Of a stretch of DNA of 19,942 nucleotides, positions 7,133 to 13,722 are shown one piece after another. Below the pieces are notes generated by a model that was not told where the DNA came from, did no database searches, and saw nothing but the letters and a program-made list of their open reading frames with translations. The position numbers were made by a program, and so were the translations under genes. The stretch lies in assembly GCA_016202725.1 (NCBI GenBank), contig JACQOD010000003.1, positions 1-19,942 on the forward strand, written 5' to 3'. Source of the DNA: Candidatus Aenigmatarchaeota archaeon (GTDB lineage Archaea; Aenigmatarchaeota; Aenigmatarchaeia; QMZP01). Each line of letters starts with the position of its first letter. Within the stretch, counting starts at the first letter, position 1.

Positions 7133-7687
7133 ATGAAGCGTGCCCGCATCATCCTCGCCCTGCTCGTCTTCGCCGGTTCCTTCGGCTACTGGGTCGCCTC
7201 CCGGGTCGCCCTCGTCCGCGACATCGACGCTGTCACTGCCCGCGCCCAGCTGGCAGCGGACCGGGACGACATGCTCGCCTACCTCACCCAGCTCGAGGAG
7301 AACCTCGTCCGTCACGGCGTGACCCACGGCCATTGGGCCGCCCTTCCCTGGAGGCGCACCATGGAGAACGACGCCGCCCTGCACTTGCAATCCGTCCAGC
7401 GGATGCGAGGACGGCTCATTGCCATCGAGCACGTCCCGCCCACCGACGCCGCCTACCAGGTGGCCCTTGACGACCTCCGGGGGACCCTGCGGGAACTCCC
7501 GCGCATCGCCACTCCCTGGCACGTCACCCATGCCTGGGTGTACCTGGTTCTGGCCGCCATTGGCGCGATCGTGGTGGTCTTGACGCTCCTCGGTGTGCGC
7601 TTTCCGCTGGCGGCGGGGACCAGATTGGTCGAGGCCCTCATCGTCTTCACCATACTCAGCATCTTGGCGGCATTGATCTTCATCTGA
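7133..7687 (+). CDS. Membrane protein ending in a prepilin-like motif
   Basis: A 184-residue protein with one N-terminal membrane helix (about 5-22), a charged helical middle (30-125) and two C-terminal hydrophobic helices (134-153 and 164-183). The last segment, AAG-TRLVEALIVFTILSILAALI, matches the start of a type IV pilin: Gly before the cut, Glu at mature position 5, then a pilin-like helix. Here it sits at the very C terminus, with no pilin body after it. An in-frame GTG within the tail (codon for V155) would give an 8-residue leader, so a truncated pilin gene may be fused to or nested in this frame. The DNA for this motif is partly duplicated 134 bp downstream. Function unknown; a link to pilus-like structures is inferred. 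Confidence 0.5.
   Translation: MKRARIILALLVFAGSFGYWVASRVALVRDIDAVTARAQLAADRDDMLAYLTQLEENLVRHGVTHGHWAALPWRRTMENDAALHLQSVQRMRGRLIAIEHVPPTDAAYQVALDDLRGTLRELPRIATPWHVTHAWVYLVLAAIGAIVVVLTLLGVRFPLAAGTRLVEALIVFTILSILAALIFI
7609..7637 (+). repeat. Direct repeat, first copy (inside the 184-residue gene)
   Basis: This 29-bp segment matches 7743-7771 at 27 positions. It encodes AAGTRLVEA, the start of the prepilin-like motif. Confidence 0.7.
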
Positions 7688-7742
7688 CCTGCGCCCACAC
7701 GGAGACCGCTTCCCGTGCCCGCTGTTCCTTCGCGTCCTCAAC

Positions 7743-7803
7743 GGCAGCGGGGACCAGATTGATCGAGGCCCGCGAGCTGGAGCGCCTCCGGAATCCGAAG
7801 TGA
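7743..7803 (+). pseudogene. Remnant of a prepilin-like segment (second copy of the direct repeat)
   Basis: The 29-bp repeat (27 of 29 identical to 7609-7637) keeps the codons for AAGTRLIEA, then diverges to ARELERLRNPK and a TGA stop. There is no start codon or Shine-Dalgarno sequence in front of it. It looks like a partial duplication whose hydrophobic helix has been lost. Confidence 0.5.
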
Positions 7804-7839
7804 TTCCGGGCCGCACCGACCGGGAAACCGGCCGGTGCG
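7788..7839 (+). terminator. Two adjacent hairpins between convergent genes
   Basis: Hairpin 1: CCGGAATC (7788-7795) pairs perfectly with GATTCCGG (7802-7809), with a 6-base loop. Hairpin 2: 7812-7823 pairs with 7828-7839 with one A-C mismatch, closed by a GAAA tetraloop. They lie between a plus-strand gene and the minus-strand PIN toxin, so they may end transcription from both sides. A structured RNA is the alternative. Confidence 0.55.
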
Positions 7840-7931
7840 CGCGTGTATCACCTTAGCGGGAGATTTGAGGGGTTCTGCCGCATCCGCGGGAGATGAACAG
7901 AAATGGCGCATTCGGGTGAAATGAGTTGGCT

Positions 7932-7971
7932 GATTTCCTGCAGGCGGAAATCGGCGGCGGACCTGTCCGCC
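7932..7971. other. Further pair of hairpins
   Basis: GATTTCC (7932-7938) pairs with GGAAATC (7946-7952), and GGCGGA (7956-7961) pairs with TCCGCC (7966-7971) around the loop CCTG. They lie just beyond the 3' end of the minus-strand PIN toxin gene and may form its terminator. Confidence 0.45.
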
Positions 7972-7990
7972 AAAGCGGCTAGCCCCCGGC

Positions 7991-8398
7991 TCACGCACGT
8001 TCGGGACCTATCCGCTGCAATCCGGGGATACCGTCGAAGTCCGTATCCGTGCTGATGATTGCCGGCAGGTCTGCGGTGAGGGCAGTGGCTGCATGCAAGG
8101 CATCCCGCGGCCCGAGGTCCATCTGTTCTCTCAGTTCTTGCGCCTTCCATGCGATGCGGGTCGTGAGGTCCAGAAAGCGCAGGTGGGGAAATCCCAGCAG
8201 CTTCCGGCCCTCCGCCCGGGCAACGTCTTTCCCCAACGTCTTCTGGACGACCCGGACCACTTCATCCCAGGTGAGGAGGCTCGTCGCCGCGCTCATCTCG
8301 CCCGTGGCAACGCGAACAAGAACGGAACGTGCCGCTGCAGACCGTTTGTCCTGATAGAGCAGCGGGAGGAGAAAAATGTTCGCGTCAAGGTACTTCAT
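7991..8398 (-). CDS. vapC: PIN-domain toxin (VapC-like)
   Basis: A 135-residue PIN-domain endoribonuclease, expected to cut RNA when freed from its antitoxin. Visible acidic residues are Asp5 (YLDANIF), Glu46 (TWDEVV), Asp99 (GPRDALHAAT) and the cluster Asp118/Asp120/Asp122 (STDTDFDG), giving the metal site of the family. The ATG was chosen over an upstream in-frame TTG. It overlaps the end of the AbrB-type antitoxin gene by 14 bases, so the two are translationally coupled as in other TA pairs. The length is normal for VapC. Note that the partner is of AbrB type and not ribbon-helix-helix type. Confidence 0.85.
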   Translation of the reverse strand: MKYLDANIFLLPLLYQDKRSAAARSVLVRVATGEMSAATSLLTWDEVVRVVQKTLGKDVARAEGRKLLGFPHLRFLDLTTRIAWKAQELREQMDLGPRDALHAATALTADLPAIISTDTDFDGIPGLQRIGPERA

Positions 8399-8624
8399 AT
8401 TCCTCCTCAATGAGCCGCTTGATGTTCACCGACGCCTTCAGTTTTTTCCCCGTGTTGCAGAAATCCTCCACGAACGCTTCCCCCTCTTGGGGCGCCCGGA
8501 GCACGACTTCGTTTCCCCGCACCTCAAAGAGCACTTCCCCGCCCTGTTGCAAACCCAAATGGGTCCTGATATCCTTCGGGATAACAACCTGGCCTTTTTT
8601 TCCCAATTCCCGTTTGACTTGCAT
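8385..8624 (-). CDS. AbrB/SpoVT-type antitoxin
   Basis: A 79-residue protein whose N terminus (KKGQVVIPKDIRTHLGLQQG, then EVLFEV) is the swapped-hairpin AbrB/MazE DNA-binding domain. The acidic C-terminal tail (about 50-79) would bind and block the PIN toxin encoded by the next, overlapping gene. A strong AAAGGAGG precedes the ATG. The promoter region contains the palindrome TACCT-A-AGGTA (8663-8673), a candidate operator for self-repression (inference). Confidence 0.85.
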   Translation of the reverse strand: MQVKRELGKKGQVVIPKDIRTHLGLQQGGEVLFEVRGNEVVLRAPQEGEAFVEDFCNTGKKLKASVNIKRLIEEEYEVP

Positions 8625-8662
8625 GCCTCCTTTTTGTCGTTCCTTCTATTAATACTTTCTCC

Positions 8663-8673
8663 TACCTAAGGTA
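8663..8673. promoter_or_regulatory. Palindrome upstream of the AbrB-type antitoxin gene
   Basis: TACCTAAGGTA, two 5-base arms around one A, in the A/T-rich gap between the divergent antitoxin and DUF63 genes. It could be the antitoxin's operator. Short palindromes are common, so this is tentative. Confidence 0.35.
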
Positions 8674-8688
8674 TGACTCTCCCTCCCT

Positions 8689-8697
8689 ATTTATAAT
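8689..8697 (+). promoter_or_regulatory. TATA box of the DUF63 gene
   Basis: ATTTATAAT lies about 25 bases before the DUF63 ATG, the usual archaeal spacing to the transcription start. The mRNA would therefore be leaderless. Confidence 0.6.
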
Positions 8698-8717
8698 CCC
8701 CCTCCCCAAATCCACCC

Positions 8718-9569
8718 ATGGCCTTCCTCGACGACTACTTCCTGAACCCCATCCTCCAGAACGGCTTCTTCAACCCGGTGAACACCCTGGTCTATGCCCT
8801 TGTCCTGGTGGCTGCCGTCTACGGCGTCTTCCGCCTGCTCACCCGCATGAAAATCCCCGTCGACCGGCGCTTCTTCCTCGCGGTCCTGCCCTTCATCTTC
8901 TGGGGCTCCTCGACCCGGGTCCTGCACGACGCCGCGTTCGCCGGGAGGCTGCCTCCCGGGCTCCAGGAGTTCTACTCCGCTCCCTGGTTCCCCACGCCTG
9001 GTTCCTATTTCATCACCTTCGCGCTGGCGCTGGCGGTCCTGGCCGTCTCCCTCGGCATCCAGCGAGGCACGCGCAGGCCATACTGGCAGCCCATGCTCGC
9101 CATCGGCCTGGTCCTGGACCTGGTGAACGTCGCCTTCATTCCCTGGGTCTCGCTTGCCCCCCTCCTCCTGGTTGGCGGGCTCGCCCTCTTCTGGGTCGCC
9201 CTCATCCACGGCTTCACCCGGCTGTTCAAGCATCCTTTCTTCCAGAAGCGGCACGTCCATCTCCAGAAGGCCCTCTCCCCCGCCAACCAGGCCATTCTTG
9301 CAGCACATCTGCTGGACGCAGCCGCCACGTACATCTCCCTCACCTTCTACGGCTACGTCGAGCAGCACGTGGTTCCCAACCTCCTGATCCCCCTCTTCGG
9401 GCCCGCAGCCATGTTCCCCCTGAAGATCCTGGTGGTCATCCCGGTCCTCTGGGCCATCGACACCTATGCCGAAGACCCCCGGTTCCGGAACTTCCTCAAG
9501 CTGGTGGTCCTGATCCTGGGGCTTGCTCCCGGCCTGCGGGACCTGCTCAGGCTCATGGCGGGGGTGTAA
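8718..9569 (+). CDS. DUF63 family integral membrane protein
   Basis: A 283-residue protein with about seven or eight membrane helices and the full set of DUF63 signatures: NPVNTLVYAL near residue 19, GSSTRVLHD around 63-71, TPGSY (93-97), HLLDAAATY (197-205), YGYVEQHVV (211-219) and LGLAPGLRDLLR (267-278). The family is characteristic of archaea and its function is unknown; the conserved Arg, Asp, His and Glu within or near membrane helices suggest a membrane enzyme or transporter. The length is normal for the family. The start is supported by the TATA box spacing. It is transcribed divergently from the AbrB/PIN pair. Confidence 0.9.
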   Translation: MAFLDDYFLNPILQNGFFNPVNTLVYALVLVAAVYGVFRLLTRMKIPVDRRFFLAVLPFIFWGSSTRVLHDAAFAGRLPPGLQEFYSAPWFPTPGSYFITFALALAVLAVSLGIQRGTRRPYWQPMLAIGLVLDLVNVAFIPWVSLAPLLLVGGLALFWVALIHGFTRLFKHPFFQKRHVHLQKALSPANQAILAAHLLDAAATYISLTFYGYVEQHVVPNLLIPLFGPAAMFPLKILVVIPVLWAIDTYAEDPRFRNFLKLVVLILGLAPGLRDLLRLMAGV

Positions 9570-9663
9570 TCCCCGGGATTGCCGAGGATCCATCAATATC
9601 TCACCACTCTGCCCATTCCGAACATGCCCTGGCGCAAGCCGAGCAGAAAGGGGGCCTTTATTA

Positions 9664-9776
9664 ATCGGCATGTGTTTAGCTCGTCTAACCGTTAGCAGTT
9701 GGACACCCACTTTTGGCAATTCTTCCGCTCTGCGAATCAGTCGCATTGAAAATCGGCATGCTTAGACCACATGGCC
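9664..9776 (+). repeat. Possible degenerate copy C of the inverted-repeat element
   Basis: The left end ATGTGTTTAGCTC (9670-9682) is identical over 13 bases to the reverse complement of 19917-19929 in copy B. The inner part has a looser match (ATTCTTCCGC, and AAAATCGGCATGC at the equivalent place), and the right end read on the minus strand (CCATGTGG...TAAGC) is similar to the left end. Total length is close to copies A and B. Apart from this, the 9570-9876 spacer shows no gene. Confidence 0.35.
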
Positions 9777-9876
9777 TTTTTGACATGCTTTGGCTTACGT
9801 CCGGGGAAATCGATACATAGCGGGCATATTGAGGGCACCCAAACACGTACTTTAATCGGTTTGATAATACTCTTCC

Positions 9877-10047
9877 ATGGCCGCCTCGTCCGCAGTCCTC
9901 ACCGAACTGAAGGGCATTCGGAAGGACATCTCCTACATCAAGAAGCACATCGTCCATGCAGATCTTCTCCTCACCGACGATGACGTGCAAGCCCTCCGGG
10001 AAGCTGATCGGGACTGGAAAGAGGGGAAGACGAAGAGGTTGGTTTAA
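9877..10047 (+). CDS. Small RelB-like antitoxin, orphan
   Basis: A 56-residue protein. After a short N terminus it has ELKGIRKDISYIKKHIVHADLLLTDDD (abbreviated) and ends ALREADRDWKEGKTKRLV. This layout, a basic helix with 'YIKKHIV-D', then 'LT-DD--AL-EA---KEGK', is what I know from small archaeal antitoxins paired with RelE/ParE-type toxins. No toxin gene follows; the next bases hold a hairpin and non-coding sequence, so the antitoxin appears orphaned. TTTAAT at 9851-9856 is about 24-26 bases upstream, suggesting a leaderless mRNA. Confidence 0.55.
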   Translation: MAASSAVLTELKGIRKDISYIKKHIVHADLLLTDDDVQALREADRDWKEGKTKRLV

Positions 10048-10061
10048 AAAGCATGCAGCAC

Positions 10062-10091
10062 GCATTCCTCCCGGCTGCAGCCGGAGGATGC
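10062..10091 (+). terminator. Long hairpin after the orphan antitoxin
   Basis: GCAT, CCTCC and GGCTGC on the left pair with GCAGCC, GGAGG and ATGC on the right, with two single-base bulges, centred on CTGCAG. It starts 15 bases after the antitoxin stop. From here to 10255 I see no gene. Confidence 0.5.
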
Positions 10092-10253
10092 ATTGCCACC
10101 CTGCGCATATTCCCCGACGGCAATGCCCTGCCGGCAGGAGCACTGGACGTTCAACCCAACCACCCACCCAAAGGCGCTATTCCCGGCGGGGCCCGGGGGA
10201 TGAGCGCGAACCAACGAATCAATTTAATCATCTTCGAGTGACAACAAGAGAAA

Positions 10254-10264
10254 CCTTTATATAG
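10254..10264 (+). promoter_or_regulatory. Strong archaeal promoter (TATA box)
   Basis: CTTTATATAG preceded by GAGAAAC, a good purine-rich BRE plus TATA box. A start about 26 bases downstream falls near 10285, leaving roughly 275 bases before the next convincing start codon. Confidence 0.7.
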
Positions 10265-10284
10265 CTTTCCGTGCTATACAATAG

Positions 10285-10559
10285 CCGGTACATGTGGAAA
10301 ATGACCACCGGAGGACACAGGACGACAGCCCCCTCCCGGCTGCCGTCCGTCCATCTCCACACCTCTCAAGACAGAACGGATCCCCGATTCGTTCCGCCCC
10401 ACGGCCACCGGCTCCCTTTCCCAAGGATTGCAGGGCCGCAGCTCGGTGCGCGCCCCGGCCCGTGCGGACTTTCCTCGCGTCCTTCCCCGCGAAGGCGCGA
10501 CTTCCCTCCCACCAGGCAGTCTTGCGCGCCGCGCCGGCTGCCCCCACCCGTTCCCTTCC
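10285..10559 (+). ncRNA. Structured long leader or non-coding RNA (tentative)
   Basis: The stretch from the predicted start to the next gene has no convincing ORF. It contains a hairpin at 10321-10347 (9-bp arms with one mismatch) and one at 10374-10394 (9 pairs including one G-T, 3-base loop CCC), and more GC-rich self-complementary sequence further on. An 89-codon frame from 10294 overlaps the next ATG, but its Pro/Ala/Arg-rich product looks non-coding. It may be a 5' leader that controls the next gene, or a separate RNA. Confidence 0.3.
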
Positions 10560-11039
10560 ATGAAGATCTTCCTCATCCTGCCTCCCAAAAAGCCCCCTGA
10601 ATCAGTCCCGATCACCCTTCTCTCCCGCTACCGGGACGGCCAAGTGGAGATCCGGCCGCTCCACGGTTCCATCACCTGGGGACAGCTCTCCGACCTGCAA
10701 CAGTTCACCAGCGAAAATCTCCCCGACACCGCCAGGCAGTATTGTAGAATCCCGGCCATTCTCCTCCACGAAGTTTGGGTCCTCGTCCTCAGCCTTTCCT
10801 GGTGCGCCAAAGGGAGCCTCCCCTACTTGACCTGGCGGGAGCTGGAGCTGAAGAGTGAAATCATCCCCCTCTACTCGAACTGGGTGCTCCATGGGCCCGT
10901 CAGTGTGGACGGCAACCCGGCCCGGTTCTCCCTCCTCTGTCCGGACACAGGCACCGTCATCGTCTTCTACCAGAGGGGCGACTCGGCGTGCCTGGATCCC
11001 GCAAAGGTGGATGGGCTTCACCTCCTGGAGGAGTCCTGA
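10560..11039 (+). CDS. Unknown 159-residue protein
   Basis: Starts at ATG (MKIFLILPPKK). A mixed beta/alpha protein with a hydrophobic middle (IPAILLHEVWVLVLSLSWCA, about residues 64-83) that could be a buried core or a membrane segment. The C-terminal half (VLHGPVSVDGNPARFSLLCP, then TVIVFYQRGD) looks like a small beta domain. No family recognised. The frame is open upstream to 10428 but that part is low-complexity. Its likely promoter is the distant TATA box at 10254-10264. Confidence 0.5.
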   Translation: MKIFLILPPKKPPESVPITLLSRYRDGQVEIRPLHGSITWGQLSDLQQFTSENLPDTARQYCRIPAILLHEVWVLVLSLSWCAKGSLPYLTWRELELKSEIIPLYSNWVLHGPVSVDGNPARFSLLCPDTGTVIVFYQRGDSACLDPAKVDGLHLLEES

Positions 11040-11203
11040 GCGGGACCTGCCCCCGCTGGCCAGGCGCGCCATCCGGTGTTCATACGCCAAGGCGCGGCCG
11101 CTCCCTCGCAGCCGGCGCCGCACATCAACGGGACCGGTTCCGCCAGGACCGGCCCTCCCACCTTCACCAGCAACCAACCCTCGCACGAGGGAGGAGACAA
11201 CCA

Positions 11204-11860
11204 ATGACCACGGAACAGCGAGCCTCATGGTCTGCAACCCACCCCCCGCCGCGTCCTCGGCCCACCCTGACCCAGGGGGGCGCCCTTCGCGCGCGCGATC
11301 TTCGGCTCCGCCTGGAGCTGCTCAGCGCCCTCCACGGCGGCACCATCGCCGCGAACTGCACCTGCGACGGCTGCGGGGAGGAGATCGACTTGCGGGAGGC
11401 CTTCGCAGCGAATGCGAGAGATGACCGAGGAGTCATTGCCTTTCCGCACTGCGAACGTGGCAGCGCCCGGATCTGGATCCATGCCGAAAGGGGCTTCCAA
11501 GCGCAGCTGGCCAAGGGAGGAATGCTGCTCACACGCGAAGCAGTCCTCCGGCAATTGCCCAGCTTCGGCTCCAGGGAAATGCCGCCCCATGTCGAGTGCT
11601 CGCTCCTGGCCCACTTCGGCAGCGCGTGGGCTGCCTGGCGGGAGGTTGCCCGGCGCTCCCCCTCGCTGGCCATCACCCCTACCAGGATGCCGCTCCCTTG
11701 GTGGAGGGAGAAGGCCACCCCCTTCCTGGGGCGCCTGCCCGATGCCGCCATCGGGAACTGCTGCGAGATGAGCGCGGACGCGGTGCGCGACCTGCGCCGC
11801 GGGCTTGGCATCCCCGCCCACACCGTCGTCTTGGGCCTGACTGAGCTGTGCGTACTGTGA
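11204..11860 (+). CDS. Unknown protein with a Cys cluster
   Basis: A 218-residue protein. GGGAGGAG precedes the ATG by about 5-12 bases and decides the start; the open frame upstream (to 10988) overlaps the previous gene. Residues 52-57 (CTCDGC) together with His82-Cys83 (FPHCERG) could form a small zinc site. The remainder is alpha/beta with Trp-rich segments and ends DLRRGLGIPAHTVVLGLTELCVL. I do not recognise the family. Its stop overlaps the next start by four bases (GTGA), so the two genes are translationally coupled and their products may work together. Confidence 0.6.
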   Translation: MTTEQRASWSATHPPPRPRPTLTQGGALRARDLRLRLELLSALHGGTIAANCTCDGCGEEIDLREAFAANARDDRGVIAFPHCERGSARIWIHAERGFQAQLAKGGMLLTREAVLRQLPSFGSREMPPHVECSLLAHFGSAWAAWREVARRSPSLAITPTRMPLPWWREKATPFLGRLPDAAIGNCCEMSADAVRDLRRGLGIPAHTVVLGLTELCVL

Positions 11861-12120
11861 ACACGAGCAAGAAGCGTTCCCCGCGGGGCCCGCCCCGCTA
11901 CCTTGGCGTAGTCCAGGGATCTGCCTTTGGGCCGCGGGGCCCCTATGGCATTGCCTTTGTGCAGGGGCTGGAAGGGAGCGTCACCTTCCCGCTCCGGGGG
12001 CGCCGCTGCCCCGAACCTTCCACCATCATCGTCGTGTGGGACCTCGAACGCCGCGCGAAGGGATGGTGTGCCAACCGCTGGCGGCGCGTCAGGCCGTCAG
12101 ACAGCAATCAGCAATCGTGA
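11857..12120 (+). CDS. OB-fold-like small protein
   Basis: An 87-residue basic protein. The pattern GVVQGSAFGPRGPYGIAFV-GLEGSVTFPL (abbreviated), followed by CPEPSTIIVVWDLERRAKGW, resembles a cold-shock/S1-like five-strand barrel that binds nucleic acid: a 'GIAFV' strand, a 'GSVTF' strand and a 'P-P---I-V-W-L' strand. I chose the GTG that forms the GTGA overlap with the upstream gene; an earlier GTG at 11848 would add three residues. RNA or DNA binding is inferred from fold resemblance only. Confidence 0.55.
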   Translation: MNTSKKRSPRGPPRYLGVVQGSAFGPRGPYGIAFVQGLEGSVTFPLRGRRCPEPSTIIVVWDLERRAKGWCANRWRRVRPSDSNQQS

Positions 12121-12125
12121 CCACC

Positions 12126-12545
12126 ATGAAAATGATCGTGTCCATCTTGGCGGCACTCGCCGCCTTCGCCCCGGGGGGCTGCTCCTCCCTCCTGGGCCCG
12201 CGGGACGAGCCCGCACTGCAGGAGCAGGCCCCTCCCCCCACGGAGGAGGAGGCTTTCCAGATGCGGGTGGACCAGCAGGAACTGGACTCCCTCCGCGCCC
12301 GGGTGGCCGACCTCGAGCAGCGGCTCCAGACGTCCCTGGGAGAGGCCCTCACCCTCCGGAGCCAGCTGGCGGATGCCCGTCGGCAGGCGTCCCAGAACCA
12401 GGCGGATCTCGCCTCCCTGCGGGAGGGGAACGCCGCCCTGGAAACCCGCCTGTCCGCCGTGACAGGAGAACTCGCCCGGGCCAAGCGGCTCGGACTGGAA
12501 ATCGGCCAAGCGGCCCTTGAGGCCATGGGGGTTGAACATGAATAG
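12126..12545 (+). CDS. Putative lipoprotein with a long coiled coil
   Basis: A 139-residue protein. Residues 1-18 form a hydrophobic signal ending APGG before Cys19, a plausible though imperfect lipobox, followed by a Pro/Glu-rich spacer and a continuous coiled coil (about 46-125, with heptads such as LDSLRARVADLEQRL). It is probably anchored outside the membrane and dimeric or trimeric. Its last 8 bases overlap the start of the next membrane protein, so the two are coupled and may form a complex. Confidence 0.6.
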   Translation: MKMIVSILAALAAFAPGGCSSLLGPRDEPALQEQAPPPTEEEAFQMRVDQQELDSLRARVADLEQRLQTSLGEALTLRSQLADARRQASQNQADLASLREGNAALETRLSAVTGELARAKRLGLEIGQAALEAMGVEHE

Positions 12546-13509
12546 TACCACCACCCCCCAGCCGGCAAGCATTCAGCTTCTGGCGTCCCCGCCTGGAACC
12601 ACTCCGCCTGGTGGAACCCCGCCCCCTGGTGGAACCCCTGCGCCCCCGTCTCCGGCAAGCATTCCGGCCCCGGCGACGACAGGCACTCCGTTCTTCCCCC
12701 GTGTCCCTGGGTGGTTCTGGGGCTTTCTGGCAGGTCTCGCCATCATGGGCCTGTTCTGCTGGGCGATCCACGAGTCGAAGCCCAGGTCCACCGCAATGGA
12801 GGCAATGGGCGGGAGGGCCATTCCTGCTCTCCAGCCTGCGCCGCCGGTGCAGGCGCCTGCTCCTTCGGCAGGGAGCAAGGACATTCCCGAATTCACGATC
12901 CTGGAGGACAAGCGGGAGTACTCTGTCACGAACGTTGAGCTGGTCGGCTTCGACCTGCTCGACGCCGGAGCTGTGGAAACCCTCCTCAAGCGGGTGGAGT
13001 TCGTCTGCGGGACCTACGGGATCACCAATCTCCGTGCACTGGCAGTTGGCCAGCCCGTGGATCCGAAGGTCCTGAAGGCCCTGGAGGCGGCCTTGGGCGT
13101 CTCCACCTTCGCCCGGGACGGCGGCGTCCTGGGAGTGGACTTCACTGCTGTCCGAAAGGACGGCGGGGAGCAGCACTGCTCGGTCCGCTTCTCCCGGTCC
13201 ATCCAAGCCTTCGTCTACTACTTCCTCATGGAGAGGGATGGTAGGATGCGCTTCTTCATCGGGCGGGCGGTCCCGCCTGAAATCCCCTCGCGAGCCCCGC
13301 GGGCGGCCCAGACTTCCACCACCATCTGGTGGGAGGAGGGGGTGGCGTGCGGCTACCCCGCCAACTTCGTGCCGGTCGCCCGGGTCCAGGTGCCGGGGAC
13401 GGTGCAGGCCCTCTCGGATGACAGGGTCCAGCTCATGGACAGCCCTGATATCCAGGAAATCCGGAAGCTCACGCAGGAGCTTGAAAGGGTGGGGGGCGAT
13501 CCCCATTAA
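12538..13509 (+). CDS. Single-pass membrane protein with Pro/Gly/Thr-rich N terminus
   Basis: A 323-residue protein. Residues 1-55 are low-complexity with repeated PPGGTP units (DNA repeats of CCTGGTGGAACCCC near 12590-12650). A membrane helix follows (about 58-77, WFWGFLAGLAIMGLFCWAIH), then a Pro-rich linker and a globular alpha/beta domain (about 110-300) with Cys pairs near 150 and 216. The start ATG lies inside the end of the lipoprotein gene (ATGAATAG). No family recognised. A joint role with the coiled-coil lipoprotein at the cell envelope is inferred from the overlap. Confidence 0.6.
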   Translation: MNSTTTPQPASIQLLASPPGTTPPGGTPPPGGTPAPPSPASIPAPATTGTPFFPRVPGWFWGFLAGLAIMGLFCWAIHESKPRSTAMEAMGGRAIPALQPAPPVQAPAPSAGSKDIPEFTILEDKREYSVTNVELVGFDLLDAGAVETLLKRVEFVCGTYGITNLRALAVGQPVDPKVLKALEAALGVSTFARDGGVLGVDFTAVRKDGGEQHCSVRFSRSIQAFVYYFLMERDGRMRFFIGRAVPPEIPSRAPRAAQTSTTIWWEEGVACGYPANFVPVARVQVPGTVQALSDDRVQLMDSPDIQEIRKLTQELERVGGDPH

Positions 13510-13515
13510 TCGTTT

Positions 13516-13560
13516 CGGGGGAAGGCTGCACAGCCATCCCCCGTTCCTTCTGTCTCTTTA
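13516..13560 (+). terminator. Hairpin followed by a T-rich tract
   Basis: CGGGGGA (13516-13522) pairs with TCCCCCG (13537-13543), with an A-A mismatch and an inner stem GGCT/AGCC around the loop GCAC. TTCCTTCTGTCTCTTTA follows. It sits just after the membrane protein stop and between convergent genes. The rest of the gap to 13722 shows nothing I can name. Confidence 0.6.
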
Positions 13561-13722
13561 AAGGGGTATAACGAATAGGCGCTGTCGCAGCATAGGTTGA
13601 TGGAGCAGCATGTGGTTCCAAGACCGCCTTGGGCAGGCATGGTTGCCCTCGCCCCTTGAGAGTCATCAACCGCTGGTGCGACAATGAAGACGAACACGAC
13701 CTCCAGAAACCGTGTCGCGGAT

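Noticed and set aside
9838..9850. CAAACACGTAC, similar to an arm of the inverted-repeat element
   Set aside because: Only about 10 bases match and there is no partner at the right spacing; too short to call a fourth copy.
9685..10167. 160-codon minus-strand frame
   Set aside because: It covers the orphan antitoxin, its hairpin and part of copy C; the product is heterogeneous with no domain or start signal.
10294..10563. 89-codon frame after the strong TATA box, overlapping the next ATG
   Set aside because: The start fits the promoter, but the product is almost all Pro, Ala, Arg and Ser and looks like translated non-coding sequence. Kept only as an alternative to the RNA idea.
12590..12650. 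Short GC-rich repeats as a CRISPR-like array
   Set aside because: The units are contiguous, in frame and encode PPGGTP repeats; there are no spacers.
13560..13722. Possible tRNA or C/D-box RNA in the gap between convergent genes
   Set aside because: No cloverleaf, TTC arm or proper C and D boxes could be built from the sequence.
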